Assembly (NCBI GenBank): GCA_036346355.1 | Contig: CM070572.1 | Span: forward strand, 32,711,944-32,775,943 | DNA from: Rhipidocladum racemiflorum | Taxonomy: Eukaryota; Streptophyta; Magnoliopsida; Poales; Poaceae | Reading direction: 5' to 3' | Length of the DNA: 64,000 nt | Shown: positions 44,516-55,953 of the stretch, piece after piece | Layout: each line of letters opens with the position of its first letter | Position numbering within the stretch: position 1 is the stretch's first letter | Notes under the pieces: generated by a model | What the model was told of the DNA's origin: nothing | Databases searched by the model: none | What the model saw: only the letters and a program-made list of their open reading frames with translations | Translations under genes and position numbers: made by a program

Positions 44516-45002
44516 GGGCTGTTTGATAGCCTTCTCTCGCGAGCCTGGTCCGTTCCACTCAGCCAGGCTGATGGGATACAGGATGCACAGATGCAGAGAC
44601 GGTGTTTGGTTGAGTGTTTAGGAGGCAGGTATTTTGAAATTTAAATATTTTGAAATTTATATAGCAAGTGTGGTCTAGTTTTGTTCGAAAAAATGTCAGG
44701 AACCCATTTTTGAAATCGGTTCGGTAATCGGAGATGCTAATCAAAATATATAAACAAAAAAGAAAAAAAAAGAAACTTACATACCCACGTGGCACCACAT
44801 GCATGGTTGACAGTGGCAGAACACGGGGCTGCATCCAGAGATACGCCCATTTTCTAGGTATCTCCAGAGCCAGACTGCATGGAGAATCTTGCATCCAGAG
44901 AGCCAGGCTCAAAACTAGATGCAGGCAACCAAACACGAGAAAAAAGCAAGATTCTGCATCTGTATATGCAAATATCTGTGCATGCAGGCAACCAAACAGC
45001 CC
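44516..45002. mobile_element. TIR element with ends GGGCTGTTTGATAGCC / GGCAACCAAACAGCCC
   Basis: The 16-bp ends are inverted copies with two mismatches. The interior contains repeated GCATCCAGAG, GAGCCAG and CAACCAAACA words, and no coding region. No clean target duplication could be identified, so the superfamily (possibly hAT or PIF-like) is unresolved. Confidence 0.5.
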
Positions 45003-45849
45003 AATGGTGATTCTGTTTTAAAATTTAGACTTCGTGCGAATGTAATGATAAAAATAGCTTCTTTTTTTTCTAATCGCAAATCGGCACTTCCATTGTTAGT
45101 GAGGTGGTTATTTTTATAATTGCGTTCGCACGGAGACTAGATTTGCAATTAAAGAAAAACTAGAAAAGCTAATAACTCGACTTGTAAGATGATTTTTATT
45201 GGTTTTCTTAGTGAAAATGGTTCTATGGTCTTGGGAGTATGTACTCCCTGTATATTAACTAATATATTACGTAAGTGAAAGCATATTTCATAAGTGAAAG
45301 TTGTTACTTGGTTCCTTTTGATTAGGAAGTTATTTTAATTTGTATCACTTAGTTCGGGATTGGATGGTTTCATTCAAACAACCAAATATATGAATGACTT
45401 TTTTTTAACCATCTCATACCTGTACCATTTGATACAAACAACAAAACACACCCTTAGAGAATCAAAAAAGAGCATCATTGGGCTGTTTGTGTTGTGCTGC
45501 GGCAGTGCAGTACTTACCCCCAATCAACCTGTTAATTTGCAGTCGGCAGAAACGGCAGGAGCACGTGAAGGCGGCGAACTCGTGGAGCCGCAAGCAGTGA
45601 CTACTGGTGCATCTGCGCGCATACACGGCGGTGTCAGCGGCAGGGCGAGAGGAGAAGGCGCCACTATGATCAGAAAACAATCAAGCACAAGAGACCAACA
45701 CCTGCCACCACCAGTCAGCTCAGCACTGATAGATGCTTTGCTTGCATTGCATCGTGCAGCCTGGGAATGCCACAATCACCATCCTTAGTTATACCATATT
45801 TGTATGAAATAACCTCGAAATGAATTTGTTTGAAGTTTATTTAGTTTTT
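45003..45849. other. Intergenic sequence
   Basis: No supported gene. A 142-residue open frame at 45360-45788 lacks any recognised motif. Words such as CAAACAACCAAATAT and GGGCTGTTTG suggest further worn TIR elements. Confidence 0.4.
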
Positions 45850-47310
45850 ATTTGATTTTATTTGAGTTTTAAAGATCTTTTTCGTTTTTGGGCCTCCCTC
45901 CAGCCCACTCCCTCAGCTCGGTCTGTCGGCCCACCTCTCCCCCGGCCTAGCTCTCGGCCCAGCTCCCCGGCCGCACTACCACCTCCCCCGCCTCCGGCGC
46001 CCGCTTGCCGCCGCCGCGCACCACCCCGCCGCTCCCTCCTCTCTTTCTTCCCGCCCGCCGGCTATAAAAGCCCCCCTCTCCCCACTTCTCCTCGCCCCCC
46101 TTGCCACGGTGAGCTCTCCCCCCACCCTCTTCTTCCCCGGTGCCCACGCCGCCGCTCGCCTCCCCTGCCTCCGGCCAAATCCGCCCCCGCGCCCGTCCGC
46201 CTCCCGGCCCACCGTCGACCCTCGCCCCCACCCCCCCTGCGCCCTTCCGCCTCCCCGACCCCACCCGCCAGCCATCGCCCCTGCCTGGTCCCACCTGTCA
46301 GTCCGCGCCACCCCGCGCTTTGGGCCGACCCAGCCGCACCACAGGCCGCCCTGGATTGAATTCGGTTGCACCGTGTGGCCCGTTTCCAGTTTTTCTTTTC
46401 TTTTTCTTTTTTCGGATTTAATTAATCCGAAAAATCATAGAAAATTCCTAAAAAATCCAAAAATACACATTCTTGATCCATTCGAGTCACTGAGTCCAAA
46501 AATGACCTCCACTATGCCAAACCAAGTCTCTCGCTTTGGCCAGTGGATCTCGAGAGTTGTGGATCCTCGAACTTACTGGGTAGGGGCTACCTAGGGGAAG
46601 TCCAACAAAATGATATGATTATCTCAGCCCAGTCGCATGCATTTAAGTTGCATGTAATCGCGTAACATCAATGGTTGTAGATATCTTGTGGGTAAAGCTA
46701 AGTAGCTTTGTAGAGTGATAATTAATTGGTATTCGGATACGCCGTGTTTCTGGTTAATGAAGCTAAGTTTGAATTGGGGTGACTCCTGAAACTGGCTCAG
46801 GTAATCTTTTGTATTTGGAATCTGGCGTGTTGTTATAACTTTGTGAAACCCCACGTTATTGTTATTTTATAGTTTGTGTTTCAAATGAAACTGAGCTTGC
46901 AAACAAAACTGCATCCACAATGCTTAAAACCTTGTATCAATCCTTGGAGAATCCCTGCGTATAGTATTCAGACTTTCCGTGCGATTTGTTGAGTACTGTT
47001 GTGTACTCATTCTTGCTTTTTCAACCCTATCAGAGTTCCAAGAAGTCGGAGAGTTCCAGGAGATTGTAGATGGCGACTTTGTCTGGTTCTAGGTCTTAGT
47101 CTTTGCTTAGATCTTGCCTGTGTGGTACTTTTTGTAATGTAATCTCTATTTGGGGCCCGCTGTGCCCTTTTGTAAAAACTTGGCCGTTAGGCCTTATATT
47201 CTCAAAAAAGAGTTGATTTCGCCTTTTTGCCTGGCAATTTGCGCTTGGTTCCCGACATCTAATCTTCCTGGTATAGCTATTGAGGTATTTAAACGTACCC
47301 CTGAAAAAGA
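45850..47310 (+). mobile_element. Gypsy-type LTR fragment or solo LTR, 5' end undefined
   Basis: A C-rich block with GGCCCA words leads to TATAAAAG at 46063-46070. It is followed by CGGATTTAATTAATCCGAAA and ATCCTTGGAGAATCCCTGCG and ends near GGTCTATCACA. This layout is that of the long LTRs of Tekay/RIRE3-type chromoviruses. Neither internal gypsy sequence nor a target duplication is seen, so it is a solo LTR or truncated fragment. The long proline-rich open frames here are composition effects. Confidence 0.5.
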
Positions 47311-50300
47311 GGTCTATCACATTGTATATATCATATATCCTTTCACAGGTGCGCGCGCGCGCGTGCAGTTGCATCAGGGAGGTGTATATGATTGGGTCAT
47401 TTTCAGGAGCGATCAGTCTGAATTCATAAAACTGGTCGATTTTCATGAAATCGATCGTATCGAGCTAGTTCGAAACTCTAAATCGATCAGTAAACCGGTT
47501 TAACTAAAAAAAATTCAAAAAATTCGGAAAAATCCACGCGCCATAGATCGGTCGAAAATCACTCGATTTTCGACAAAAATCGATGAAAATCGCTCAAAAA
47601 ACCGTCCGCCAAAAAAGGTTTAATTGGCCGGTTGATTTTCGGTGAAAACCGGTCTATTTTTGAATATTTTAAAAAAAATTGATTTCAAAACCTTCCGGTT
47701 TTTGATGATTTTCGCGATAAATCGGCGCCGCCTGGTATTTAATTTTTAACCTCGATTCGGTTTTGTAAACCACGGTCTAACATTACCTTATCCTAATCGG
47801 TGCACGGCCTTGGAACAGGGTGGTGTCAGCATCACTAGCTAGCCACTGGTCATTTTGTTTTTATTTTCATACCTGAAGTCATCTTCCAACCTCCAAGCTT
47901 GCTGCTATTGACAACCTAGCTAGCATCTAAAAGAAAGTACAAGCTTGGCTGGCAAGTGGTGCAAGGAACAAAAAGGTTAGAGGACTAAGAATATATGTTT
48001 GAGCAAGCTTAACCATTCAGAAGATTACTAGCAGTAAATTTTGCTATCGGTGTGTGCATTGTCTGTCTACTACTATTAGTCATTATCATTGATCAAAGGA
48101 TCAGCTGGGGGAACATGATGATGTATCAATTGACATTATTGATAGCTCTTAGTTTTCATCACACTTATTGCATGCATAACTACTAATCAATTGTAATTAT
48201 TATAATTTCTACACTACTTGTTTGCATGTGTCACATATCTCATATAATGCAGTTTGGCTAGCAAGATTCATATTATTGACACTAGGATTAATCATGCCAT
48301 CATCTTACTAGAAAAGTAGGACCTTAATATGTTAATTGAGCAGTAGAGCACGCATAGCCTCAAGAATTTCAAATGCTCATCTCCAAAGAGCTAGGAGCCT
48401 ATGACTAGTACTAAATTCTCACCTTCTGAGCATGCATAATGCTTTATGTGCTATGGGAAATGACATATCCAAAATGATCCCTTTTCAGTCTGTTTCTGAG
48501 TTATCACCTTCATGAACTTCTCTTCTTCCATGTATAGGAGTTTGTCAGAAAGACACAGAGAAACGTGAGGCCTTCCGTGAAAGTTCACACCCTTCTTCAG
48601 ATAAACAACAAATTAAAAAGAGCAACACTAAAATACTACCAACTAGGAGGAATCCACACGAGGTAAAGATAGCTATATATAGATTATAGAGTAGATCAAT
48701 CTAAGCACAACAGCAAAGTATTCGGTTGGGATCCATAAAATGTTACTATACTACAAGAGAGATCATGCTGTACATGGCTGTATCGCATTACACAGGAGAT
48801 TAAAGCCCAAGCTAGCTACAATGCAACTAGCTAGTACAATATGTATACTATAGCTATATGCATGCTGCATGCATGCATGCATGCAAGATAACGATACAAT
48901 CCACGCATCTATATATGTATGCATATATGTTATATATATAATCTATATAGATATCCTGATTCTAGTTAATTAAGCGTGCACACGACTCACGCCACTATAA
49001 GCTAACTAAACTTGTGCACTAAATTAACCCTATTTTTTTTTTAGCAAACACAACTACTAGCTAGGCCTCTATACTATAGTAGTAATATATTTTTTTGGGT
49101 ATCATTTGCACGAGGCAGGTGCAGTGCTGATCTGTAGGTCAATAGTCAAAACCAATAAGGTGAACCACCTCAAGAGGGACACCCGGTGAGTGGTTGATCG
49201 ATGCAGTGTGTTCCGATTGGTTGCTTTAGCCTTTCTTCAGATGGACCATGCGTTTCTCTCATCCTGCCCGGCCGGTCAAGGATAACCCACTATCTTTCAC
49301 CTCCATCAACTCCTGTGTCGCTTTTCACCCGTCTTTTTCCATGCTAGAGGGTACACTAATTGACTGGCTAAGTACAATAAATCGGGACTGTTGGTACAAG
49401 AATCGTTTTTACAGCGTTAAAACATATTTAATTACCATGCGTCTCTTGTTTGTTAATCATATCTTTAATTAAAAGCAAAAGCAAAGCGCTTTGAACGGAT
49501 TTGTAAAAATATTTTAGAAGAGATATATAGTTAAAAATCTGCAATCCAAGCTATTGCTTACGATCAAGTAGTCGGGATGCAGGTGAGAGAGTAAAATAGT
49601 GGATTTTGTGCGTATACATGATTGATGATGGAGTCAGTAGCGTACTCTCTTTTTTTTTTTAATCTAGCTTCTTTTAATTATGAATGTACACTATTCTACC
49701 AGCCCGTCAGCTAATTAAGTAATCTTGGGATAAAACTGGACTTATGTCTTGTTGGGCATCATGTCAGTATCTAGCCCTATATATCCATCGGACAATTAAT
49801 TAATCAATGCAGCGTCGATTAAAAAATAAATAAATCAAAGTTCATCATTTAAGTTACAGAATACGTACATTGATCTTAATTAAAAGCTATATATATGGTA
49901 GCGCCAAGGTACGATCAACACAAGATGGCAAGCAATAATGTACGTATAGATAAACATATACATTTGTCACGATCGATGGAGCGTATATACGTACGTGGCC
50001 GCCACTGAACCTAGTTTGTTGAGTAGTATAATCAGTACAGATTTTTAATTTCCAGCCCAAGCTATGGTACAAAAATACAGCTAACCCGGACAGCTCTTCA
50101 TATATATACTGCAGTCTAAACATTGAAATACAGCCTCGATCGAGAAGGACGTGGGGGATCTAAAAATCTCATGAAATATATATTAGGTGGTTGACGCTAG
50201 CTAGTCTTTCAGCAGATACATCGTATTGTTGCATCCCAGAAGATATGGCCCCCTAATATACATAATTAGTAAATGCCTCGCAAAAAAAAAAAAAAAAAAA

Positions 50301-50539
50301 TCAGTGAACATTTTGCATGTGGGTTTTAGAATTAATTATGTGTTAGCTAGATTTTTGTCTCTCTTTGTATGCTTCGTAAATCATCGAAAACAACCACCAT
50401 CAAGACTCAAGAGGGACACTTCACAGGTGATCTAGCTGTGAAATGTCAGATTGTTACCCAAATCGAAGACAGACAGTCACGATCGAATGGCATCCACTCC
50501 AACGATTTGCCTGTATGTCACATGATGAAAACCGATCAG
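47311..50539. other. Intergenic sequence, no gene recognised
   Basis: 47400-47780 is built from CGGTTTTC/GATTTTCG words that pair as inverted repeats (AACCGGTTT, ATCGATTTTC). An (ATGC)n run lies at about 48861-48885. The remainder is AT-rich. A 28-residue minus-strand frame ending in SPGVPLEVVHLIGFDY (about 49220-49130) looks exon-like but has no partner exons. Confidence 0.4.
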
Positions 50540-52546
50540 TGAAGGACCGGAATGACGGTGGTCAGAGGGGCAAATGATCTTAAATACATTTTTTTCTCCA
50601 CCTACTAGATAGGAAAAACCAATCAAAGGTCAGAGAATCAAAAGAGAAAAAAAAATCCTTATTCTAAGATTGCTATTGGGGCTTTGATGATTAAAATGAT
50701 CTTGGATAGTCACCCACATATCACACCAAAAAAAAACACACACACACACACACAAGAGATGATGTCCAAAAATACAATCTACAAAAAATTTCTTCTTAAA
50801 CACAAAGATAGATTTCTTGCAAAAGAGACACAAGGTTTGCCTAGATAATTGAGATATGATTAGGAAAAGATTCATCCATCAATCATTCATCATTAGCAAA
50901 AGATCCAAAAGCATGTAGAAGGAGGGGAGACAAATCCAAATGTACGGAAAGTACATTGCAAGAATTTAAAATGCGGAAATTAAATTGTTTGAATTTAAAT
51001 TATAGAATGTAAAAACTGAATTTAAGACATAATGTAAATGCGGAAAGTAAATTTAGAATAGATAATGAAAGTAATTTTTCATTGCTTTGAGAGGAATGAT
51101 TTACAAAGTCTCAAAACAAGGTGGGCAAAACTCAAAGGAGAACAACCAAAATCCTTCTCTAAAGACTTGAAGGGAGAGGCATACTCCTACCCCTCTATTT
51201 TTAGCATCCTCGGAGCTAGGGGTGAAATGGATCGGATATGGATCGAAAACCACTCATATTGTATTTGATCCATATAATTTTATCGGATCGGATTTGGACA
51301 CGGATAGTGCTGGATACGAATATGGATAATATTCGAACGAATACGGATAAAATAAGTCCGGATAATCATCGGAACGTATATTTTTCGAATAATACGCGTA
51401 AACACTAAATACAAACGGAGTGATGGGCTACAACGAATATTGTCGATAGGAAACCAACATAAATTGTATAAGACATTGAGAGATCAAACCGTTAAAACCA
51501 TACAGTTTATAGTAATATACTGAGTCACATCTCATAATTGCACCTGTACTGTTGTACATCATCCATATAAGTTGCACACCATTCATAGAAGTATACAAAA
51601 GTAACAAAGCGCATGCATGGCACTAAACATCAATCAGGCCATTAGCCGCCACCGCCACGACCTAGAGTTGGAGTCTTGGAGATGTGGACTGGATAGGTAG
51701 GGGCCGAGCAGGGAATGAGGGAACTAAAGTGGCGGCTAACCGGCTAGGGACCTAGGGTTCCACTTCAACTCAAGTCTAGATGGGCCGGCCAGTGACATAT
51801 GGGCCAAGCCGGGCTAAGCTAAAGAGGAGGGAATTCGGATATTATACGGCGGATAGTATCCGAAAAAATGCTTGGATATTATCCGATGGATATTATCTGA
51901 GATATCCGTATCCGTATCCGGGACACTTTATCTGTATCCGATCCATATACGAACAAAATATCCGGATATCCAAAAAATTATCCGAATCACTATCCGAGGC
52001 GTTTCGATCGGTCGGTTGGTCGGAAATTATCCGTATCATTTTCACCCCTACTTGGAGCAATCTCCACTCATGATACTTTCTTAGCCCTTAAGAAACCTTA
52101 TCAAGGGTTGAGATTCACTTCCTCATACATGGGTTAACCCGTAACCCAATAACATAACATATTTTGCACGTTTTTCAAAGCTAGCTAACTTGATCTCTAC
52201 TCTATCTTCTAAACCGCGATCCAACGGCTCTCCTCGATCCGACCGCTACTCATCCATTCCCTTTTCTTCTAGGCTCGCAGCGACTCTGTCTTCGGTCATC
52301 CTCTGGCGATCCCCGACCATCTAGATCTCGACGCACCTCGCCTAGTCCCGGTCATCCTTCGCCTCACCATGACCTAGCACCATCGTCCTGCAACCATAAA
52401 AAACAAGGAAACACATCACATAGCAATGTCTAAAATGATATGCAATAATAATCAAATTGCTCAAATTTCAAATCTAATTCAAATCAAACTCAAATAAGAT
52501 CAATTACTCATCATAAAATATGGATAGACCTCCACATGGTCTTTCA
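50540..52546 (-). repeat. 3' LTR of the copia element, split by a hAT insertion
   Basis: The + strand borders are TGAAGGACC at the left and GGTCTTTCA at the right. It aligns to 55954-57064 on both sides of the inserted element at 51217-52050. The final 50 bases (AAATATGGATAGACCTCCAC region) have no counterpart in the truncated right copy. Confidence 0.8.
51217..52050. mobile_element. hAT-type non-autonomous element 1 (834 bp) in the copia LTR
   Basis: Ends are TAGGGGTGAAATGGATCGGA and ATTTTCACCCCTA. The flanks are CTCGGAGC (51209-51216) and CTTGGAGC (52051-52058), an 8-bp duplication with one mismatch, the size expected for hAT. The empty site is visible in the partner LTR (CTCGGAGCAATTTTC near 56610). 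Subterminal regions are packed with GGATATTATCCG-type palindromes. No transposase is present. Confidence 0.85.
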
Positions 52547-52562
52547 ATCTCCCCCGTGATGA
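52547..52562 (-). promoter_or_regulatory. Polypurine tract of the copia element
   Basis: The minus strand reads CATCACGGGGGAGAT, directly inside the 3' LTR. Confidence 0.75.
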
Positions 52563-53239
52563 GTATATTGACAAATCACCAAAAAAGCATAAATTTGATT
52601 TTGAAAACGATGGAAGAAAGCAATTTGATTGCAAATCCATATTTGGTCCATCTAAAAGAGAAAGCAAGTTTATGACCAAGTAGGTAAGAAGAATTTAGAG
52701 CAAACCAAGAGAAAGAACAAGTTTTTCATAAATGCTCGAAAAATTAAGAAAAACCCACAAAAGCTCAATTTTGCTCATGATCCAAATAAAAGAAAATTTT
52801 GACAACATGATCATGTGAAAGCATTTTTTTATTTTCTTCCCTCTAAGATACCTTGTCCACGTTTTCTCCCTCTTTTGGCTATATAGGCATCAAGAGAACA
52901 TGTATGCATAAAATGCATTCTAAATAAGCTTTGAAGATTATCCAAGTGACCATTTTAGACAAAGTATGGTACCAAGCTACTTAAATTCAGATTATGCCAA
53001 ACTAAGTCATACCCCATTGCATATTTCAATTTTTGTTAGCCAGCACAAAAGAGATTTTGCTATTTTTGCATGACTTCAATAAGAGTAACACTTAACATAA
53101 TTTCAAGACTAGAAGCAAAGCTATGCACGGATCAAATGGATATACTAGAGTTCAACCTAGTCAACATATTGGAAAGCTATAAGTGCAAAAGAGAACCCTC
53201 TTGCTCAATCATCTTTTAAATGCAAATTCTAGATTTTAA

Positions 53240-53940
53240 CGCACACAATGTGGTTTAGAGAGCTTATCCTAGTGAAGCACATCCTCGACTAGAAGCTATC
53301 GACAAAGACCTCCTAGGCTTCACTCTAGGGATGGCAATCGGGCGGGTTCGGGCGGGTAGACCTCCCGCAGACCCGAACCCGAAACCCGAAATTCATACCC
53401 GAACCCGAACCCGAAATCTCTCACGGGTACATACCCACGCCCATACCCAAACCCGATGGGTACCCGAACCCGAAATTAAATTCACCTAATCACCTTGCAA
53501 TTAAATTTTCAACCATCAATTGTCAATCAATTCATTTGTAATTTCTATGTTTAAAGAAAAAATATATGGTGTATATAATCATGAAAGTTACTGCATCTTA
53601 CATCTCAAACGATGATTGAAAATCTTGAATTAACTTTCCATTATTTTTAATTTATATTAATTAATTCGGGTACCCACGGGTACCCACGGGTGCAGAACCG
53701 AACCCGAACCCGAACCCGAACCCGAACCCAAACCCGAACCCGAAATTTGAAACCCGCGGGTCTGAAATCAAACCCATACCCGAACCCATCGGGTCGGGTA
53801 CCCACGGATACCCGAACCCACGGGTAATTTTGCCATCCCTACTTCACTCTCCTCCGCAAACCTTGAGGTTTAGAGAATTTATCCTAGTGAAACACAACCC
53901 GACTAGGAGCCATCGACAATTCACTCTCTTCCTCAATTTT
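53240..53940. repeat. Duplicated segment split by hAT element 2
   Basis: GGTTTAGAGAGCTTATCCTA (near 53252) and GGTTTAGAGAATTTATCCTA (near 53867), each followed by GTGAAGCACA/GTGAAACACA, CGACTAG and AGCxATCGACA, show an older tandem duplication of about 90-100 bases. The hAT element later landed at its junction. Confidence 0.7.
53326..53841. mobile_element. hAT-type non-autonomous element 2 (516 bp), rich in CCCGAA repeats
   Basis: Ends are TAGGGATGGCAA and TTGCCATCCCTA. A perfect 8-bp duplication CTTCACTC flanks it (53318-53325 and 53842-53849). Its subterminal zones consist of dozens of CCCGAA/ACCCGAACCC units, with CGGGTACCCACGGGT palindromes on the right. It carries no coding sequence. 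It interrupts the non-coding 3' interior of the copia element. Confidence 0.9.
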
Positions 53941-54782
53941 GTTTGTGCATTTTTCAATTTAATTAACTCAAGCTATTCGATCATCTCAAGCAAGAAGTTT
54001 AAAATAATGGTCTTGGTCATACACAATACATCCCAAGTTCATTCTAAGTGCAATCGAAAGCAGTTTCATGAATGTAAGGTGTTGAGATCAATTTTAGCAC
54101 ACACAAGTTAATTTTTCAACATTTTTAGCACTTAGATTCATGAGTATTTTGAAGATTTTAGAATATAACAAACTAACTAAACCCAAGTTACTCTAGGGAC
54201 ACTAGTAGAAACCCAAGGAAATATAGCAAGTAAAAGCTACAGGTTTTCATGAAGTTTTCATTAAAGCTTAATTTTAAGGTTCAACAAGCTTAGCATGATG
54301 AATTAGTACAATTTGGATAAGGCTAAGCTAGCAAAGATTCTCATAAAAGTAGCAAGATGCATATTATCATAATTAATTTAATTGCATAATAGACAAAACT
54401 TAGAAATAGAAAAATAAGTCTATATGCAATGTATGATGATCAGTTTCTAGAAACCCCCCCTCAACAAGTGAGTCAATTTTAGCACAATTCTAATTCAAGT
54501 TGAGTTATTAGCATAATTAATTGCAGAAATGTCCAAATGAACTCAACTGAAAACAGAAATATAGGATGTGAAGGGAATGTCATGAAACTGATAGTCTGAG
54601 TGGACTATGAAGCATAGATAAGATGGTGAAGAACACTATAACTCAGACTCGCTCTCATCTTCCTCATATGACTAACATAGGAAAGCTGGCTCTACAAACT
54701 AGAACTAGGGAGTACATACAGACCCTGTCTACCCAGAGGGCCCAACACCTGTTAAACCTACAAGACTGTCAGGGAACTCAAC

Positions 54783-55202
54783 CTAGAAAGAAGAGAGACA
54801 ACTAATTACACATGATAGCAACCTATAGCATAAGATGAGAAGTCTATGCAAAGCATGCCATAAGTCTAAGTGAAGTGATCTTCTAACACTAAGATTCAGC
54901 CTAAGGACGCCCAGAAAATGCAAAAGAAAGAAAATGCTGAATATAAACATATGATACATATAACTATCCAAAGGGTTTGTGAAGATATCGGCAATCTGGT
55001 GGCCACTCTCCACAAACTGGAGCACTATATCACTATTCTCTACATGATCTCTAAGGAAGGGACATCTATTATCAATGTGCTTGGTCCTAGAGTGTTGTAT
55101 TGGGTTCTTGGCAATATAAATAGCTGAAGTGTTATCACAGAAAAGTGAAACACTATTAAAACATAACCAAAAGTCCCGTAGCGTTGATCTCATCCAGAGC
55201 AC
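54783..55202 (-). pseudogene. Copia RNase H remnant
   Basis: Reads FNSVSLFCDNTSAIYIAKNP and then HSRTKHIDNRCPFLRDHVEN and FVESGHQIADIFTNPL, the end of copia pol. It normally lies before the stop codon. The frame continues past the usual end into non-coding sequence. An internal stretch upstream (about 55203-55548) covers the reverse transcriptase to RNase H linker in broken frames. Confidence 0.88.
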
Positions 55203-55548
55203 CTAACTACAGCAACTGGCTGCAGCAACATACTCAGCCTCTGTTGTGGACTGTGCAACTCTGAACTGCTTCCTAGAAGACCAAGAGATAAGAGAAGTGC
55301 TAATGAATTAGCAAGTACTCTTCCCATCTATCCTATAGCCAACAAAGTGTGCGTCTGAAAAGGCTCGATGGGATAGACAAGAAGAGGAAGAGTACCTGAT
55401 ACCATAATCAATGGTAGCTCGAAGGTACCTGAAGATGCGCTCCACTGCCTAGCGGTGAGACACGCGAGGAGAGGACTGAAATCGAGTGTATGTCTGGCCT
55501 TAAGGTAGTGAGATACATGAGGGAGCCGATCATACTCCTGAACTACTT

Positions 55549-55950
55549 CTAATCAACTGGCTCACCCCCCTCGTCAGGCTCGAGGACTGCAGTGGTGGCC
55601 ATAGGAGTCATTACCGGCTTCCCGTCAGACATGTCAAAGCGCCTTAGAAGGTCTTGAGTATACTTGCCTTGATGCAAGAAAATAATCTCCCGAGTCTGCT
55701 TGATCAAGAAGTTAAGGAAGTAGCTCAACTCGCCCATCATGCTCATCTCAAATTATGTGCTCATGACCTCTGAGAACTGGGAGACAAGATCATACAAGGA
55801 GCCACCAAAGATGATGTCATCGACATAGATCTAGATGAGAAGAAAATCCGAATCTACATGTCTGACAAATAGAGTCTTGTCTACTTTACCTATATCAAAT
55901 CCATGACTAAGCAAGTAGGACTTAAGCCTCTCATACCAAGCTCTGATACC
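55549..55950 (-). pseudogene. Copia reverse transcriptase remnant fused to the primer binding site
   Basis: From right to left it encodes AWYERLKSYLLSHGFDIGKV, then DKTLFVRHVDSDFLLI, and after a break near 55835 MSMMGELSYFLNFLIKQTRE with LRRFDMSDGKPVMTPM. The region around the catalytic YVDD motif falls at the break (55775-55835). The coding sequence starts inside reverse transcriptase immediately next to the primer site, so gag, protease, integrase and the first part of reverse transcriptase are deleted. Confidence 0.85.
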
Positions 55951-55951
55951 A
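55940..55951 (-). promoter_or_regulatory. Primer binding site of the copia element, initiator tRNA-Met type
   Basis: The minus strand reads TGGTATCAGAGC, two bases from the 5' LTR. Confidence 0.88.
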
Positions 55952-55953
55952 AT

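Noticed and set aside
45862..46600. Long proline-rich open frames on both strands
   Set aside because: They follow from C-rich composition of a gypsy LTR promoter region; no domain, and frames are open on both strands at once.
48180..50500. Possible minus-strand gene, last exon ending SPGVPLEVVHLIGFDY
   Set aside because: Only one exon-like piece of about 28 codons could be found; no partner exon with matching phase or convincing acceptor was seen.
53390..53820. CCCGAACCC repeats as an internal telomeric array
   Set aside because: The unit is CCCGAA, not the plant telomere CCCTAAA, and the block is bounded by hAT ends with a perfect 8-bp duplication.
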